This document shows, in pieces, positions 1-8,609 of a stretch of 64,000 bases of DNA (its first letter is position 1; each line of letters begins with the position of its first letter). The notes under the pieces are model-generated. The model did no database searches. It had not been told where the DNA came from and worked only from the letters and a program-made list of their open reading frames with translations. The DNA comes from Chitinibacter sp. SCUT-21. Lineage in GTDB: Bacteria; Pseudomonadota; Gammaproteobacteria; Burkholderiales; Chitinibacteraceae. The stretch covers positions 2,170,001 through 2,234,000 of the forward strand of contig CP102611.1 in assembly GCA_041874755.1 (NCBI GenBank), read 5' to 3'. Both the position numbers and the translations under genes were made by a program.

Positions 1-353
1 CCGCAAAGGCCACAAAAGCGATGCGTGCGGTAAAACGTAGCGATCTGGCTCGCACGGCCAGCCAGCAGCCAATTTGTTTCGCCAATTAATTCGTAGCTGG
101 CGCGTAACTCCATGGTGTTTAGTGTTGGCGGCAGCTGTGTCGATTCTGGCCAAACGACCATTTGGACTTTTTGTGATTCAAGTTGGCCCAGTGTGATCTG
201 GTAGCTGGGTGTAGGAAGAGTTTGGAGAGTTCTGATGCTGGCCAGATTGCCATGCTCAAGAATAAGGGTATTGCCATGCAGGGCAATTAGAATATGATTT
301 TCATCTAGATACCCTTCTTGCTTGTGCAAGGGCGTGAATGCAGTGGGCAACAT
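1..353 (-). CDS. nudC: NAD(+) diphosphatase NudC, N-terminal part (runs off the window)
   Basis: Reading leftwards from an ATG at 353-351, an open frame of 117 codons runs to the window edge. Its end reads RTHRFCGLCG, the first half of the zinc ribbon that precedes the Nudix domain in NudC, and the upstream part has the length and hydrophobic pattern of the NudC N-terminal domain. NudC hydrolyses NAD(H) to AMP and nicotinamide mononucleotide and removes NAD caps from RNA. The Nudix box itself lies outside the window. The gene is divergent from the lipoprotein gene at 573. A 49-bp GGGTAT/ATACCC element lies inside codons 14-30, which is odd for a coding region. Family identity rests on the zinc ribbon and overall length, so confidence is good but not complete. 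Confidence 0.75.
   Translation of the reverse strand, partial: MLPTAFTPLHKQEGYLDENHILIALHGNTLILEHGNLASIRTLQTLPTPSYQITLGQLESQKVQMVVWPESTQLPPTLNTMELRASYELIGETNWLLAGRASQIATFYRTHRFCGLC
266..314. repeat. 49-bp GTAT-N37-ATAC element, copy 1 (inside nudC)
   Basis: Perfect GGGTAT at 266-271 and perfect ATACCC at 309-314, with a total length of 49 bp like all other copies. This copy lies wholly inside the nudC reading frame. Confidence 0.6.
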
Positions 354-572
354 GAAAAGGCCTTATGCCTTAAATAGCGTCATTTTGCATGAGTGGCGGC
401 GAATCCACCACTGTTTTCAGTTTACTTAAAAACCCGGGGTAAATTTGTTGGAGGCTAAATAAAAACGTCATCAAATATAAATGTATTTGTAATCTTTGGC
501 TCATAAAATCAATGCAATAAAAGCCCGAGCTGACAGGGCTGATAACCTCGATTATTACAGATGAGTGAAGCC
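354..572. other. Divergent intergenic region nudC / lipoprotein
   Basis: AT-rich spacer between two divergent genes. It must hold both promoters, but I see no convincing -35/-10 pair, operator or hairpin. Confidence 0.5.
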
Positions 573-920
573 ATGAAACAAATTAAGCTGATTGCAACCC
601 TGTTGACGGTTGCCGTTTTATCAACTGCTTGCAGCTCAATGGCTGAGAAAAAAGCCGCTGCACCTGAAGCGCCAAAAGTTGTTGTGGCCGATGCGGCAGC
701 AGTGGCTGCGACGGTGAAAGCGGCTCTGGATGCCGATGCAAGTTTAAAACCTTTTGATCTGAAAGTAACAGGCGCAAACGATAAGAAAAATCCAAGCAAA
801 GTGGATGTGACCATCGATGGCAGTGTTGAAATCGGTGAGCAAATGGCACAAGCGGGGATGATTGCCCAAGAAGTGAAAGGCGTGCAGTATGTCTTTAACA
901 ATATTATGCCGAAGAACTAA
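573..920 (+). CDS. Small BON-like lipoprotein
   Basis: Predicted 115-residue lipoprotein. The start MKQIKL is followed by a hydrophobic stretch and the lipobox LSTAC, with Cys20 as the acylation site, so the mature protein is probably anchored in the outer or inner membrane facing the periplasm. After an Ala/Lys-rich linker, residues about 45-113 have the spacing of a BON domain (VKAAL ... GSVEI ... A..A..VKGVQYV), a fold linked to membrane or periplasmic maintenance in OsmY-type proteins. An ATG twelve bases upstream (561) is in frame, but it would put a charged tetrapeptide ahead of the signal peptide, so 573 is preferred. A strong terminator follows directly, so the gene is probably monocistronic. 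BON assignment is by eye. Confidence 0.8.
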   Translation: MKQIKLIATLLTVAVLSTACSSMAEKKAAAPEAPKVVVADAAAVAATVKAALDADASLKPFDLKVTGANDKKNPSKVDVTIDGSVEIGEQMAQAGMIAQEVKGVQYVFNNIMPKN

Positions 921-937
921 GCACTGCTTAACTCGGA

Positions 938-968
938 AAAAAGCCTCGCCGCGGTGCGAGGCTTTTTG
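938..968 (+). terminator. Rho-independent terminator
   Basis: GCCTCGC (943-949) pairs with GCGAGGC (956-962) and is followed by a T run. The A run before it could make it work in both directions. It ends the lipoprotein transcript. Confidence 0.85.
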
Positions 969-1010
969 TTATTGTGACGCAATGATTTTTCAGCCTGTGC
1001 CGTGAAGAGT

Positions 1011-1370
1011 ATGCAGCCTTGGTATGTTTATCTTTTGAATTGCCAAGATGGCAGCCTCTACACCGGCGTCGCGGTCGATGTCGCCAAACGTTTTGCTGCG
1101 CATCAAGCGGGCAAAGGGGCGAAATACACCCGCGCGCATCCGCCTGAGTCGATTGCTCTGATCTTAAAATGCGCTAATCGCAGCGTGGCGCAAAAGCTGG
1201 AATACGCGATCAAGCAACTCTCTGTTGCGGCAAAGCGCCGCTTGATTGCGGGTGAAACGGCAGCATTAGCCGAGCGATTTTACTGTGATGCAGATGGTAT
1301 ATGGTTGATAGCCTCGCCAAATAATGCTGCTGAAGCTATACCTGGCGATGCATCTGAGTTAGCCGTTTAA
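1011..1370 (+). CDS. GIY-YIG nuclease-domain protein (YhbQ-like)
   Basis: 119-residue protein with the GIY-YIG signature near the N-terminus: WYVYLLNCQDGSLYTG gives the two conserved blocks, followed by the helix with Arg in DVAKRFAAHQAG and the later Glu in QKLEYAIKQL. This is the stand-alone single-domain class related to UvrC/SLX1 nuclease domains, whose cellular role is poorly known (DNA repair is proposed). The ATG at 1011 is chosen; a GTG at 1002 is in frame. The domain ends near residue 95, and the last 25 residues are an unrelated-looking tail, most of which is encoded by a 49-bp repeat copy at 1295-1343. Its stop overlaps the convergent ampG stop in the tetranucleotide TTAA (1367-1370). 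Confidence 0.88.
   Translation: MQPWYVYLLNCQDGSLYTGVAVDVAKRFAAHQAGKGAKYTRAHPPESIALILKCANRSVAQKLEYAIKQLSVAAKRRLIAGETAALAERFYCDADGIWLIASPNNAAEAIPGDASELAV
1295..1343. repeat. 49-bp GTAT-N37-ATAC element, copy 2 (in GIY-YIG tail)
   Basis: TGGTAT at 1295-1300 and ATACCT at 1338-1343, total 49 bp. It lies in the 3' end of the GIY-YIG reading frame and ends 23 bp from the convergent ampG stop. Confidence 0.55.
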
Positions 1371-2629
1371 TCGTCGAGCGGGATATCCTTGGGGGCGTCC
1401 AGCGCACGCAGTGTTTTGCGCAAATACCAAACCAAGGCCAGCCCCGGCCACGCGACCAGCATCGAGAAGAAAAAGAAATCCGCCCAACCGAGCGCGACAA
1501 CCAAATAACCCGAAGCAGGGCCGACATAAACGCGGCCAAAAGCGGCCAAGGCGGAGAGCAGCGCAAATTGCGTTGCGGTAAAGCGTGGATTGCACAGGCT
1601 CATTAATAGCGCAACGATGGCCGTCGTACCCATGCCGCCCGCTAAATTCTCGCCTCCGATCGCAAGATACAGCAGCGGCACACTCGGTGCGCCGTGCAGC
1701 GCGATTAGCCAGTAACCCAAATTGGTCATTGCTTGCAGCACGCCGAATACCAGAAGCGATCGAAATAAGCCCCAGCGCACCATCAACACCGCGCCAGCAA
1801 AGCCGCCAATGATGGTCGCGATCATGCCAAACACTTTATTGGCCGAGCCAATTTGCGTTTTCACGTAGCCCATATCGAGCAGGAATTTGGTCGATAAGCT
1901 GCCGGCAAACGCGTCGCCCAGTTTGTACGCTACGACCAGTACCAATAATAAAATTGCCCCGTCACGGCTAAAAAACTCATGCAGCGGCTCGATAATTGCT
2001 TCGCGTAGCGACTTAGGCGCTTGGTGTTGCACTTCTGGCTCGGGCGACAGTAAAGTCACCAGTGCCATGCCAGCCATCAGCGCCGCCATCACCCAATAGG
2101 TTTGCTGCCAAGTGAGCAAACCATCTGCCAAAATCAGCGCCAGCGCACCCGAGGTCAGCATCGCCATTCGATAGCCAAAAACGCCGACCGCAGCGCCCGC
2201 GCCGCGCTCGTTTTGGTGCAGCGTTTCGGTTCGATACGCGTCGATGACCACGTCTTGCGTCGCCGAGAAAAACGCGACCAATAGCGCTAGCACGGCAAAA
2301 GTCGCCAAATGCGTTTGTGGGTCCAAGCCGCCCATCGCGGCAATCGTACCTGCGAGTGCCAACTGTGCCAGCAAAATCCAGCCACGACGACGGCCGAGAA
2401 ACGGCATTGGAAAACGATCAATCAGCGGCGACCACAGGAATTTCCATGTATATGGTTGCCCGACCAAGGTAAACCACGCAATCGTTTTAATATCCAGACC
2501 TGCGTCGGACAGCCACGCTTGCAGCGTTGAGCCGGTGAGCGCCAGCGGCAAGCCCGAGGCAAAGCCCAAAAACATCGCCGCGGCGATACGGCGGTTACTA
2601 AATACCGCGAGGTAATTATTCAAATTCAT
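1367..2629 (-). CDS. ampG: AmpG-family muropeptide permease (MFS)
   Basis: 420-residue, very hydrophobic protein with about 12 membrane segments. N-terminal GFASGLPLALTGSTLQAWL and the block ATQDVVIDAYRTE are hallmarks of AmpG, the proton-driven importer of anhydromuropeptides released during cell-wall turnover; these are recycled and in many species control beta-lactamase induction. Length is typical for short AmpG forms. The start is the ATG at 2629-2627. Immediately upstream, with no spacer, sits a 49-bp repeat (2630-2678), so there is no normal Shine-Dalgarno sequence and the ribosome must use sequence inside the repeat. The gene may be co-transcribed with the exonuclease gene 60 bp upstream on the same strand. 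The 3' end overlaps the convergent GIY-YIG gene by 4 bp. Confidence 0.9.
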   Translation of the reverse strand: MNLNNYLAVFSNRRIAAAMFLGFASGLPLALTGSTLQAWLSDAGLDIKTIAWFTLVGQPYTWKFLWSPLIDRFPMPFLGRRRGWILLAQLALAGTIAAMGGLDPQTHLATFAVLALLVAFFSATQDVVIDAYRTETLHQNERGAGAAVGVFGYRMAMLTSGALALILADGLLTWQQTYWVMAALMAGMALVTLLSPEPEVQHQAPKSLREAIIEPLHEFFSRDGAILLLVLVVAYKLGDAFAGSLSTKFLLDMGYVKTQIGSANKVFGMIATIIGGFAGAVLMVRWGLFRSLLVFGVLQAMTNLGYWLIALHGAPSVPLLYLAIGGENLAGGMGTTAIVALLMSLCNPRFTATQFALLSALAAFGRVYVGPASGYLVVALGWADFFFFSMLVAWPGLALVWYLRKTLRALDAPKDIPLDD

Positions 2630-2678
2630 GGGTATATTGCTCTGGGTATTGTTGGATCTGTTTTACAGGGCGATACAG
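2630..2678. repeat. 49-bp GTAT-N37-ATAC element, copy 3
   Basis: GGGTAT at 2630-2635 and ATACAG at 2673-2678. It fills the gap between the exonuclease stop (10 nt away) and the ampG start (0 nt). Its interior strongly resembles that of the copy at 5620-5668. Confidence 0.8.
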
Positions 2679-2688
2679 CGCTATGTAT

Positions 2689-3459
2689 TTATGCCAAGGG
2701 ATAGTCGTAATCGACAATCAATGGTGCGTGATCGGAAAACTTTTCATCTTTATAAATGCTGGCCGCCGTAGCTTTGGCTGCCAGCGCTGGCGTGGCGATT
2801 TGGTAATCAATGCGCCAACCGACGTCTTTGGCGTAGGCTTGGCCGCGATTGCTCCACCACGTGTAACCGGGGATTTCTGGATAGAGCGTGCGCCAGGTAT
2901 CAACCCAACCGCTCTCAAGTAATTGCGTGAACCATGCGCGCTCTTCGGGTAGAAAACCCGAATTTTTCAGATTGCCTTTCCAGTTTTTCAGATCGATCTC
3001 ATTGTGCGCGATATTCCAGTCGCCCATGATGATGACGTCGCGGCCCGATTCGCGCAGCTCATTCAGGCGCGGCCAGAAGCGCTCGAGAAAACTAAATTTC
3101 ACATCTTGCCGCTCTTCCGACGACGAGCCTGACGGTAAATAAAGTGAAACAATTGATAAATTGCCAAAGCGCACTTCCAAATAACGCCCTTCAGCATCGA
3201 TGTCTTCAATGCCGAGCCCCGTAATCACTTCGTCGGCTGGGCGGCGGCAGTACAGCCCAACACCGCTGTAACCTTTCTTTTCGGCGTAATGAAAATAAGC
3301 ATGAAACTCAGCGGGCGTATGTTCCGGCTTGATATCTGCTGCTTGCGCTTTTAATTCTTGTACGCCAATCACGTCGGCGTTTTGGCTCGCTAGCCAGTTG
3401 AAAAAGCCCTTGGTCGTAGCGGAACGAATCCCATTCAAATTGGCAGAAATAATGCGCAC
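2689..3459 (-). CDS. xthA: Exodeoxyribonuclease III
   Basis: 256-residue AP endonuclease/3'-5' exonuclease of the ExoIII family, for base-excision repair. Motifs in order: N-terminal ISANLNGIRSA (catalytic Asn), VQELKAQ (metal-binding Glu), GDWNIAH (Asp and Asn of the active site), and C-terminal WRIDYQIATP plus FSDHAPLIVDYD with the catalytic Asp-His. All key residues are present. The start is a GTG at 3459, preceded by AAGGAT at good distance. It probably heads a short transcript that reads into ampG. ExoA-type and XthA-type naming cannot be separated by eye. Confidence 0.93.
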   Translation of the reverse strand: MRIISANLNGIRSATTKGFFNWLASQNADVIGVQELKAQAADIKPEHTPAEFHAYFHYAEKKGYSGVGLYCRRPADEVITGLGIEDIDAEGRYLEVRFGNLSIVSLYLPSGSSSEERQDVKFSFLERFWPRLNELRESGRDVIIMGDWNIAHNEIDLKNWKGNLKNSGFLPEERAWFTQLLESGWVDTWRTLYPEIPGYTWWSNRGQAYAKDVGWRIDYQIATPALAAKATAASIYKDEKFSDHAPLIVDYDYPLA

Positions 3460-3528
3460 GCGGCGTATCCTTGTTCAATCAATGCTATGCTTACGGTTAT
3501 TGTGAAATAAAGCTTTAGGACTACGCCC

Positions 3529-4176
3529 ATGACCAACTTCCGTCAAGATTTCATCCGCTTTGCCGTTGAGCAGAAAGTGCTCTGTTTCGGCGATTTTATC
3601 ACCAAAGCGGGCCGTAACTCGCCGTACTTCTTTAATGCTGGGCTGTTTAGCGACGGTACGTCGGTCGGTGAATTAGCGCGTTTTTATGCGCAAGCGGCGT
3701 TAGCGTCTAAAGTTGAATTTGATGTGCTGTTTGGACCTGCCTATAAAGGCATTGTGCTTGCCTCGGCAACTGCTGTTGCACTGGCCAACGCGGGCCACAA
3801 TGTGCCGTTTGTATTTAATCGCAAGGAAGCAAAAGATCACGGCGAGGGTGGTGTATTAGTGGGTGCGCCGCTGAAAGGCCGCGTGATGATTATTGATGAT
3901 GTGATTTCTGCGGGAACATCGGTGCGTGAATCGGTGAATATGATCCGCGCGGCGGGTGCTGAGCCAGCGGGTGTTTTGATTGCATTAGATCGGATGGAGC
4001 GTGGTCAAGGCCAGCTGTCTGCCGTGCAAGAAGTTGAGCAGCAGTTTGGTATCCCAGTTATTCCTATTGCATCTTTGCAAGATTTACTCAGTTTCCTTGC
4101 TGATCAAGAAGGGATGACCGAAAATCTGGCCAAAGTACAAAATTACCGTGCTCAGTACGGTATTGAACAGGGTTAA
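3529..4176 (+). CDS. pyrE: Orotate phosphoribosyltransferase
   Basis: 215-residue enzyme converting orotate and PRPP to orotidine monophosphate in pyrimidine synthesis. It shows [15 protein letters not shown] at the N-terminus, the substrate loop KDHGEGG and the PRPP-binding signature [13 protein letters not shown]. Length is normal. It is divergent from xthA, with about 70 bp between them for promoters. The DUF4124 gene starts 5 bp after its stop, so the two are probably co-transcribed. Confidence 0.95.
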   Translation: MTNFRQDFIRFAVEQKVLCFGDFITKAGRNSPYFFNAGLFSDGTSVGELARFYAQAALASKVEFDVLFGPAYKGIVLASATAVALANAGHNVPFVFNRKEAKDHGEGGVLVGAPLKGRVMIIDDVISAGTSVRESVNMIRAAGAEPAGVLIALDRMERGQGQLSAVQEVEQQFGIPVIPIASLQDLLSFLADQEGMTENLAKVQNYRAQYGIEQG

Positions 4177-4181
4177 TTACA

Positions 4182-4769
4182 ATGCGTCAGTGGCTTTTCT
4201 ATCTTTTGCTCGTCAGTACTGCCTCTTTTTCGCACGCGGCTGTTTATCGCTGGGTCGATGAAACCGGCAAAGTGCAATACAGTGATAAGCCACCCGCAGG
4301 GCAGTTTAAAGGCGGTATTACCGAATTGGATAAGCAAGCGCGGGTACGCAATGCGAGTAGCTCGATGAGCGAGGCTGAGCGTTCCGCCGAACAAGCGCGT
4401 AAGCAAAAAGAAATTGAACAGCGTCGCAAAGATCGCGCTTTATTGCAGTCTTTTTCAAAGCCTGAAGAGGTCGATCTACTGCGCGATCGCCAAATTGAAG
4501 CCGTAGCTGCTGCGCAACAAACGAATCGGCTACGTCTACAAACATTGCAAGAACGCCAAAACAAATTAAATCAGCAGGCCGAGCGTCATACCAAAGCGAA
4601 AAAGCCAATTCCAAGCGATTTACAAACAGAACTTGATCTAAATCGAGAAGAGATTAAGGCGATTAATGAATCATTAGCACGTCAGGACCAGGACGTGGCC
4701 AAAATTAAAGAAAAAGCGGAAGCGGATAAAGCGCGATTGATTCAGTTGCGTCAGGTTCAGCCCAATTAA
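4182..4769 (+). CDS. DUF4124 periplasmic coiled-coil protein
   Basis: 195-residue secreted protein of unknown function. A signal peptide (about residues 1-19, cleavage after SHA) is followed by the DUF4124 motif YRWVDETGKVQYSDKPP. Residues about 60-190 are rich in Glu, Lys, Arg and Gln and predict long coiled-coil helices. The gene lies 5 bp after pyrE. Proteins of this domain are widespread in proteobacteria without an assigned role. Confidence 0.85.
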   Translation: MRQWLFYLLLVSTASFSHAAVYRWVDETGKVQYSDKPPAGQFKGGITELDKQARVRNASSSMSEAERSAEQARKQKEIEQRRKDRALLQSFSKPEEVDLLRDRQIEAVAAAQQTNRLRLQTLQERQNKLNQQAERHTKAKKPIPSDLQTELDLNREEIKAINESLARQDQDVAKIKEKAEADKARLIQLRQVQPN

Positions 4770-4847
4770 GCTATACGGGTTTTAACGTGTTGGTAAGCAA
4801 GTCTGTTGCTGGCAAACTCAAGCTAAATCTTTTTTGATGAATTCATT

Positions 4848-5618
4848 ATGACGACTGTAAACGCTTCTCGTATTGTTTTGGGCATTGACATTGGCGGCAC
4901 CGGTATCAAAGGTGCACCAGTCAATGTCGATACCGGTGAATTGGTGGCTGAGCGTCATCGCATCGAAACCCCCAAGCCTGCTACACCCGAGGCAGTAGGC
5001 AAGGTTGTAAAGCAAATCGTAGAGCACTTTCAGTGGCAAGGCCCTGTTGGCTGCACTTTTCCTGCGATTGTGCACAATGGCGTAACGCTGTCGGCGGCTA
5101 ACGTCGATCAAAGCTGGATTAATGCTCCTGCGCAATCAATCTTGGCCGATGCCACTGGCTTGCCATTAATCGTATTGAACGATGCGGATGCCGCGGGCGC
5201 GGCTGAAGTCGCATTTGGCGCAGCCAAAGGTCGTGGCGGTAAAATCATCGTTATTACTTTGGGTACAGGGATTGGTAGCGCGCTGATTGTTGATGGCAAA
5301 CTGATCACGAATACCGAATTTGGTCACCTGATTTTCCCGAAAGACATGATTGCCGAAAAATACTGCTCGGCTAAGGTCAAAGAAGACAAGGATATGAGCT
5401 GGAAAGAGTTCAATCCGCGTTTGAATGCGTATCTTGAACACCTTCAGCTCTTGTTTTCGCCTGATTTAGTGATTATCGGCGGTGGCGTGAGTAAAAAGGC
5501 CGAAAAATTCATACCCGAGATGAAAAACCTGCGCTTTGAATTGGTTGCGGCCACTTTGAAAAATGAAGCTGGTATTGTCGGTGCAGCTTTAGAAGCGGCA
5601 AAGGCCTTTGATATTTAG
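4848..5618 (+). CDS. ppgK: Polyphosphate glucokinase (ROK family)
   Basis: 256-residue ROK-fold kinase that phosphorylates glucose using polyphosphate (and usually ATP). N-terminal [13 protein letters not shown] is the phosphate-binding loop, [11 protein letters not shown] holds the catalytic Asp, and [14 protein letters not shown] and [12 protein letters not shown] complete the ROK pattern. The zinc-binding CxCG motif of repressor-type ROK proteins is missing, and NTEFGHLIF with short overall length is typical of PpgK. It has its own 5' gap of 78 bp. It is followed by a 49-bp repeat one base after its stop, then by a terminator. Confidence 0.9.
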   Translation: MTTVNASRIVLGIDIGGTGIKGAPVNVDTGELVAERHRIETPKPATPEAVGKVVKQIVEHFQWQGPVGCTFPAIVHNGVTLSAANVDQSWINAPAQSILADATGLPLIVLNDADAAGAAEVAFGAAKGRGGKIIVITLGTGIGSALIVDGKLITNTEFGHLIFPKDMIAEKYCSAKVKEDKDMSWKEFNPRLNAYLEHLQLLFSPDLVIIGGGVSKKAEKFIPEMKNLRFELVAATLKNEAGIVGAALEAAKAFDI

Positions 5619-5619
5619 A

Positions 5620-5668
5620 GGGTATATTGCTGTAGGTATTGTTTGATTTGGATTTACAGCGTATACAT
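5620..5668. repeat. 49-bp GTAT-N37-ATAC element, copy 4
   Basis: GGGTAT at 5620-5625 and ATACAT at 5663-5668, one base after the ppgK stop codon. The interior shares long blocks with the copy at 2630-2678 (TATTGCT, GGTATTGTT, TTTACAG). Confidence 0.8.
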
Positions 5669-5672
5669 GGTA

Positions 5673-5701
5673 GAAGGCCCGTCTTTACGGGCCTTTTTTA
5701 T
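5673..5701. terminator. Terminator between convergent ppgK and chemoreceptor genes
   Basis: AGGCCCGT and ACGGGCCT pair around CTTT and are followed by TTTTTTA on the plus strand. It ends ppgK and may weakly serve the minus-strand gene. Confidence 0.85.
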
Positions 5702-5706
5702 TGTGT

Positions 5707-8451
5707 TTAGGTTTGAAATACCGAGACTGCCGAATCAAGTCGCTGAGTTTGTGACATCATTTCGCTCGAGTTTTGCGATAGTCGATTCGAGAGCGCTCTG
5801 TTTTCTTGCACATCCGTATCAATGGCCGCAATCGATTGACTCATTTCATTCACGCCCATGCTTTGTTCGCGTGATGCATGGTCAATTTCCTTCAGCATAT
5901 CGGTAAGGCTACGAACCTGATTGACGACATCATGGACTTGGGTTGCGGATTGTGTCGCCAACTGATGGCCTTGATGAATCTCGGTAACAGAGGCATCTAT
6001 AAGGGTTTTGATGTCTTTAGCGGCACTGGCTGAACGTTGCGCTAGATTTCGTACCTCTGCGGCAACGACAGCAAAGCCACGACCCGAATCACCCGCCCGA
6101 GCTGCTTCTACGGCGGCATTGAGTGCCAGAATATTGGTTTGAAAGGCAATGCCATCGATTAGACTGGTGATGTCCGCAATTTGACGCGCGCTTTGCGTCA
6201 ACCTAGCCATTGCATTGGTCACTTGATCCATGGTTTCACGCCCAGCATTCGCTTGTTTCGAGGCGGTACTGGCCAATTGGCTGGCTGATGCCGTAGTTTC
6301 TGCGTTGCTTTTCACCATTGCGCTGATTTTGGCGGCAGTTTGGGCTGTCTTTTTCGATGCTTCTGCTTGTCGATGGCTGCGTTCAGTCAGTTCGGTATTG
6401 CCACCAACTAAGGAATTGACGCTGTCGGCCACCGCACTAGATGCGCCACGAATCTCAGCAATAATTTGGCTCAGTTGGCTAATCGTGGTGTTCGCATTTT
6501 GCTGTAACTCGTCAAATATCCCTTTGCGTTGACCGGTCATTTCTTGTGTTAAATCGCCACGGGCCAAAGCGGCTAAGATTTGATTAATGTCGGAAAGACC
6601 CTGTTCATTGGTGTTTAATAATTGATTCAGGTTTTGCCCAAGTTCGGCAAAAAAGCCGGTTTTCCCGGTTAAATCGATGCGGCCTGATAAATCGCCATTG
6701 GCTGCGCGATTGACCAAGGTTGCAATTTCGTTCGCGGTTGCTAGTTCATCGGTGCGGTCTTGCCATTCAACCACTTGCCCGACGATCTTTTCTTCGGTAT
6801 CAAGAATTGGGCTGAGCGTCACCGTGTATGTGCCTGTACCAAGGCGTACATCCGCACTGCGTGTGTGTTTGACCATGCCTTGTAATTGATTGGCGTGCTG
6901 TAGCAAGGAATTTAAGCGAGTGTGTAATAAGTCGCTAACGTTATTTAAGCCGGCATGTTGCGCAAAACGGGCTTTGCAAGCGAGGTTGTAATACATAATT
7001 TTGCCTTGCTCATCAGCGATTTGCACCGGAGTGGAGACTTGATCAAGTGCTTGTTTTACTCTGAGTGTAAATTCCGCTTCTGATGCAGCTAATTCCATCC
7101 GCTCTCGAACATGATCGATTTCGGTTGAAATCATTGCTTTTAAGCCTTTCATACTATCCATATGCAGGCTGTACTCACCTTGGGTATATAGGCTAGTGAG
7201 CGCCACCATTTTCATTTGAATGCCCGTGTGCGAGCGAACGAGCTCGTTAACACGCTCAACCATTTCTCGATAGCCTCCGCTAAATCGTTCGCTATTCATA
7301 ATGCAATGAATATCACCATTTTCATGGGCATTTGCCATATTGATTTGTTCAGCACTAAAGTCACGCAAGTTTTCCACAAGTCGTCCTAAGCCGACGTTGA
7401 GTTCAGTCAGCTCATCATTGCCCGACAGCGCTTGCGGGATTGAAAAATCTCCGTCTGCGACATTTTGAAATGCCGTTTTTAGCCGTTGTAAATTTCGCTG
7501 CGTAGAGAGATAAAAACCAGTTAATAACCATGCGGCGCTTAAAAAAGCGATGAGGGCGGTCGAGAAGGCCACGAGTAATTTAATTCGCCGCCCCTCAATG
7601 CGTTGCTTGAGTAATAAATCAAGTTGTTCATAGCCCAGATTGCTCAGCTGATTGGCTGCCTCAATTACTGCGGTGCGCCGCCGTTTAAGTTCGCCCTGAT
7701 TTGGGGTCGGTAGCTGCTGACTTTGTAATGGTTGAACAATTTGTCGTTGATATTGCGCGCTATATTGCTCGAGCTGCTGAGAAAGGATTTGAAATGCACT
7801 TTGCAATTGCATGGCAACGGCAGGCTCGCTTCCGTTTACTTTACGAATGGCGCTCTCGATTTGTTGGCGAGTTGCATTGAGCCGATCAGGTGCCGTTAAT
7901 AAGATGAGCTGAGTTTTTTGCTCATTAAACTGTCCTTGTTCAATCTGCAGTTGCGCCTGAGTTAAATCATTGACGAGGCTAGGTAGTTTTCCGATGGTGA
8001 GGTCGCCAACATAATAGCTGGCGGTTTCCGGATCTAGGATCAAATTGGAGTTGTCATTAATTTGGGCGATTAAATCAAATAGCTTGCTGCTCACAGAGTC
8101 GGTTGCGCTTGAGCTGGTCGATTCAAGTTGCAATGCGACGGCCGTTACTTCTTTCGCTACTTGCAAATCCTCGCCAACTTCGGCATTGCTCTGCTGAAGC
8201 GCTTTTAAATGGATTGAGCTCGGGCTTGAGCCTGCCGCGGGTGTATCTAGGCTGCTAACCCAGAGTGGATAGAGGTGTTTTAGCAATTCCACCCCACGCC
8301 GCTCTTGCTTGGCAAAGGCGATATCATCTATTGCAGCAAACCAGACAAAAAATAGTAAAACAAGGGTAGGAGCGGCAAAAAGTACTGAAACAATTAGGAA
8401 TTTTTTCGGGTATCTTAACTGTGCCATGAGGCGGGTAGCGACGTTGAACAC
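5707..8451 (-). CDS. Methyl-accepting chemotaxis protein with PAS-like and double HAMP region
   Basis: 914-residue chemoreceptor, long for the family. Order: membrane segment (about 18-40), periplasmic helical region rich in Gln (about 41-290), second membrane segment (about 292-315), HAMP (about 315-370), linker, PAS-like segment (about 465-575, VQIADEQGKIMYYN), a second HAMP-like block (about 575-670, NGDLSGRIDL and RGDLTQEM), then the signalling domain. The kinase-contact hairpin reads [19 protein letters not shown] and [19 protein letters not shown]. The start is a GTG at 8451 with GAGGG seven bases upstream; an ATG eight codons in is an alternative. No chemotaxis kinase gene is nearby, so it is an orphan receptor. 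Confidence 0.9.
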   Translation of the reverse strand: MFNVATRLMAQLRYPKKFLIVSVLFAAPTLVLLFFVWFAAIDDIAFAKQERRGVELLKHLYPLWVSSLDTPAAGSSPSSIHLKALQQSNAEVGEDLQVAKEVTAVALQLESTSSSATDSVSSKLFDLIAQINDNSNLILDPETASYYVGDLTIGKLPSLVNDLTQAQLQIEQGQFNEQKTQLILLTAPDRLNATRQQIESAIRKVNGSEPAVAMQLQSAFQILSQQLEQYSAQYQRQIVQPLQSQQLPTPNQGELKRRRTAVIEAANQLSNLGYEQLDLLLKQRIEGRRIKLLVAFSTALIAFLSAAWLLTGFYLSTQRNLQRLKTAFQNVADGDFSIPQALSGNDELTELNVGLGRLVENLRDFSAEQINMANAHENGDIHCIMNSERFSGGYREMVERVNELVRSHTGIQMKMVALTSLYTQGEYSLHMDSMKGLKAMISTEIDHVRERMELAASEAEFTLRVKQALDQVSTPVQIADEQGKIMYYNLACKARFAQHAGLNNVSDLLHTRLNSLLQHANQLQGMVKHTRSADVRLGTGTYTVTLSPILDTEEKIVGQVVEWQDRTDELATANEIATLVNRAANGDLSGRIDLTGKTGFFAELGQNLNQLLNTNEQGLSDINQILAALARGDLTQEMTGQRKGIFDELQQNANTTISQLSQIIAEIRGASSAVADSVNSLVGGNTELTERSHRQAEASKKTAQTAAKISAMVKSNAETTASASQLASTASKQANAGRETMDQVTNAMARLTQSARQIADITSLIDGIAFQTNILALNAAVEAARAGDSGRGFAVVAAEVRNLAQRSASAAKDIKTLIDASVTEIHQGHQLATQSATQVHDVVNQVRSLTDMLKEIDHASREQSMGVNEMSQSIAAIDTDVQENRALSNRLSQNSSEMMSQTQRLDSAVSVFQT

Positions 8452-8609
8452 ACTTCATCCCTCATATAAAAACGGTTCTTATTACTGTAGAGCAAGTTTG
8501 CTGCGCTAACTGAAAATTTCATGGTGAGTATGAGTAACTATCATGCTTACCCAAGTACCTGTTTTGGCGTAGAATATTGCCCCTTTACCGCTGTTTGGGG
8601 CCGTGTGCC

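Noticed and set aside
509..901. Minus-strand 130-codon frame opposite the lipoprotein gene
   Set aside because: It is the complement of the Ala-rich lipoprotein, which has a signal peptide and terminator.
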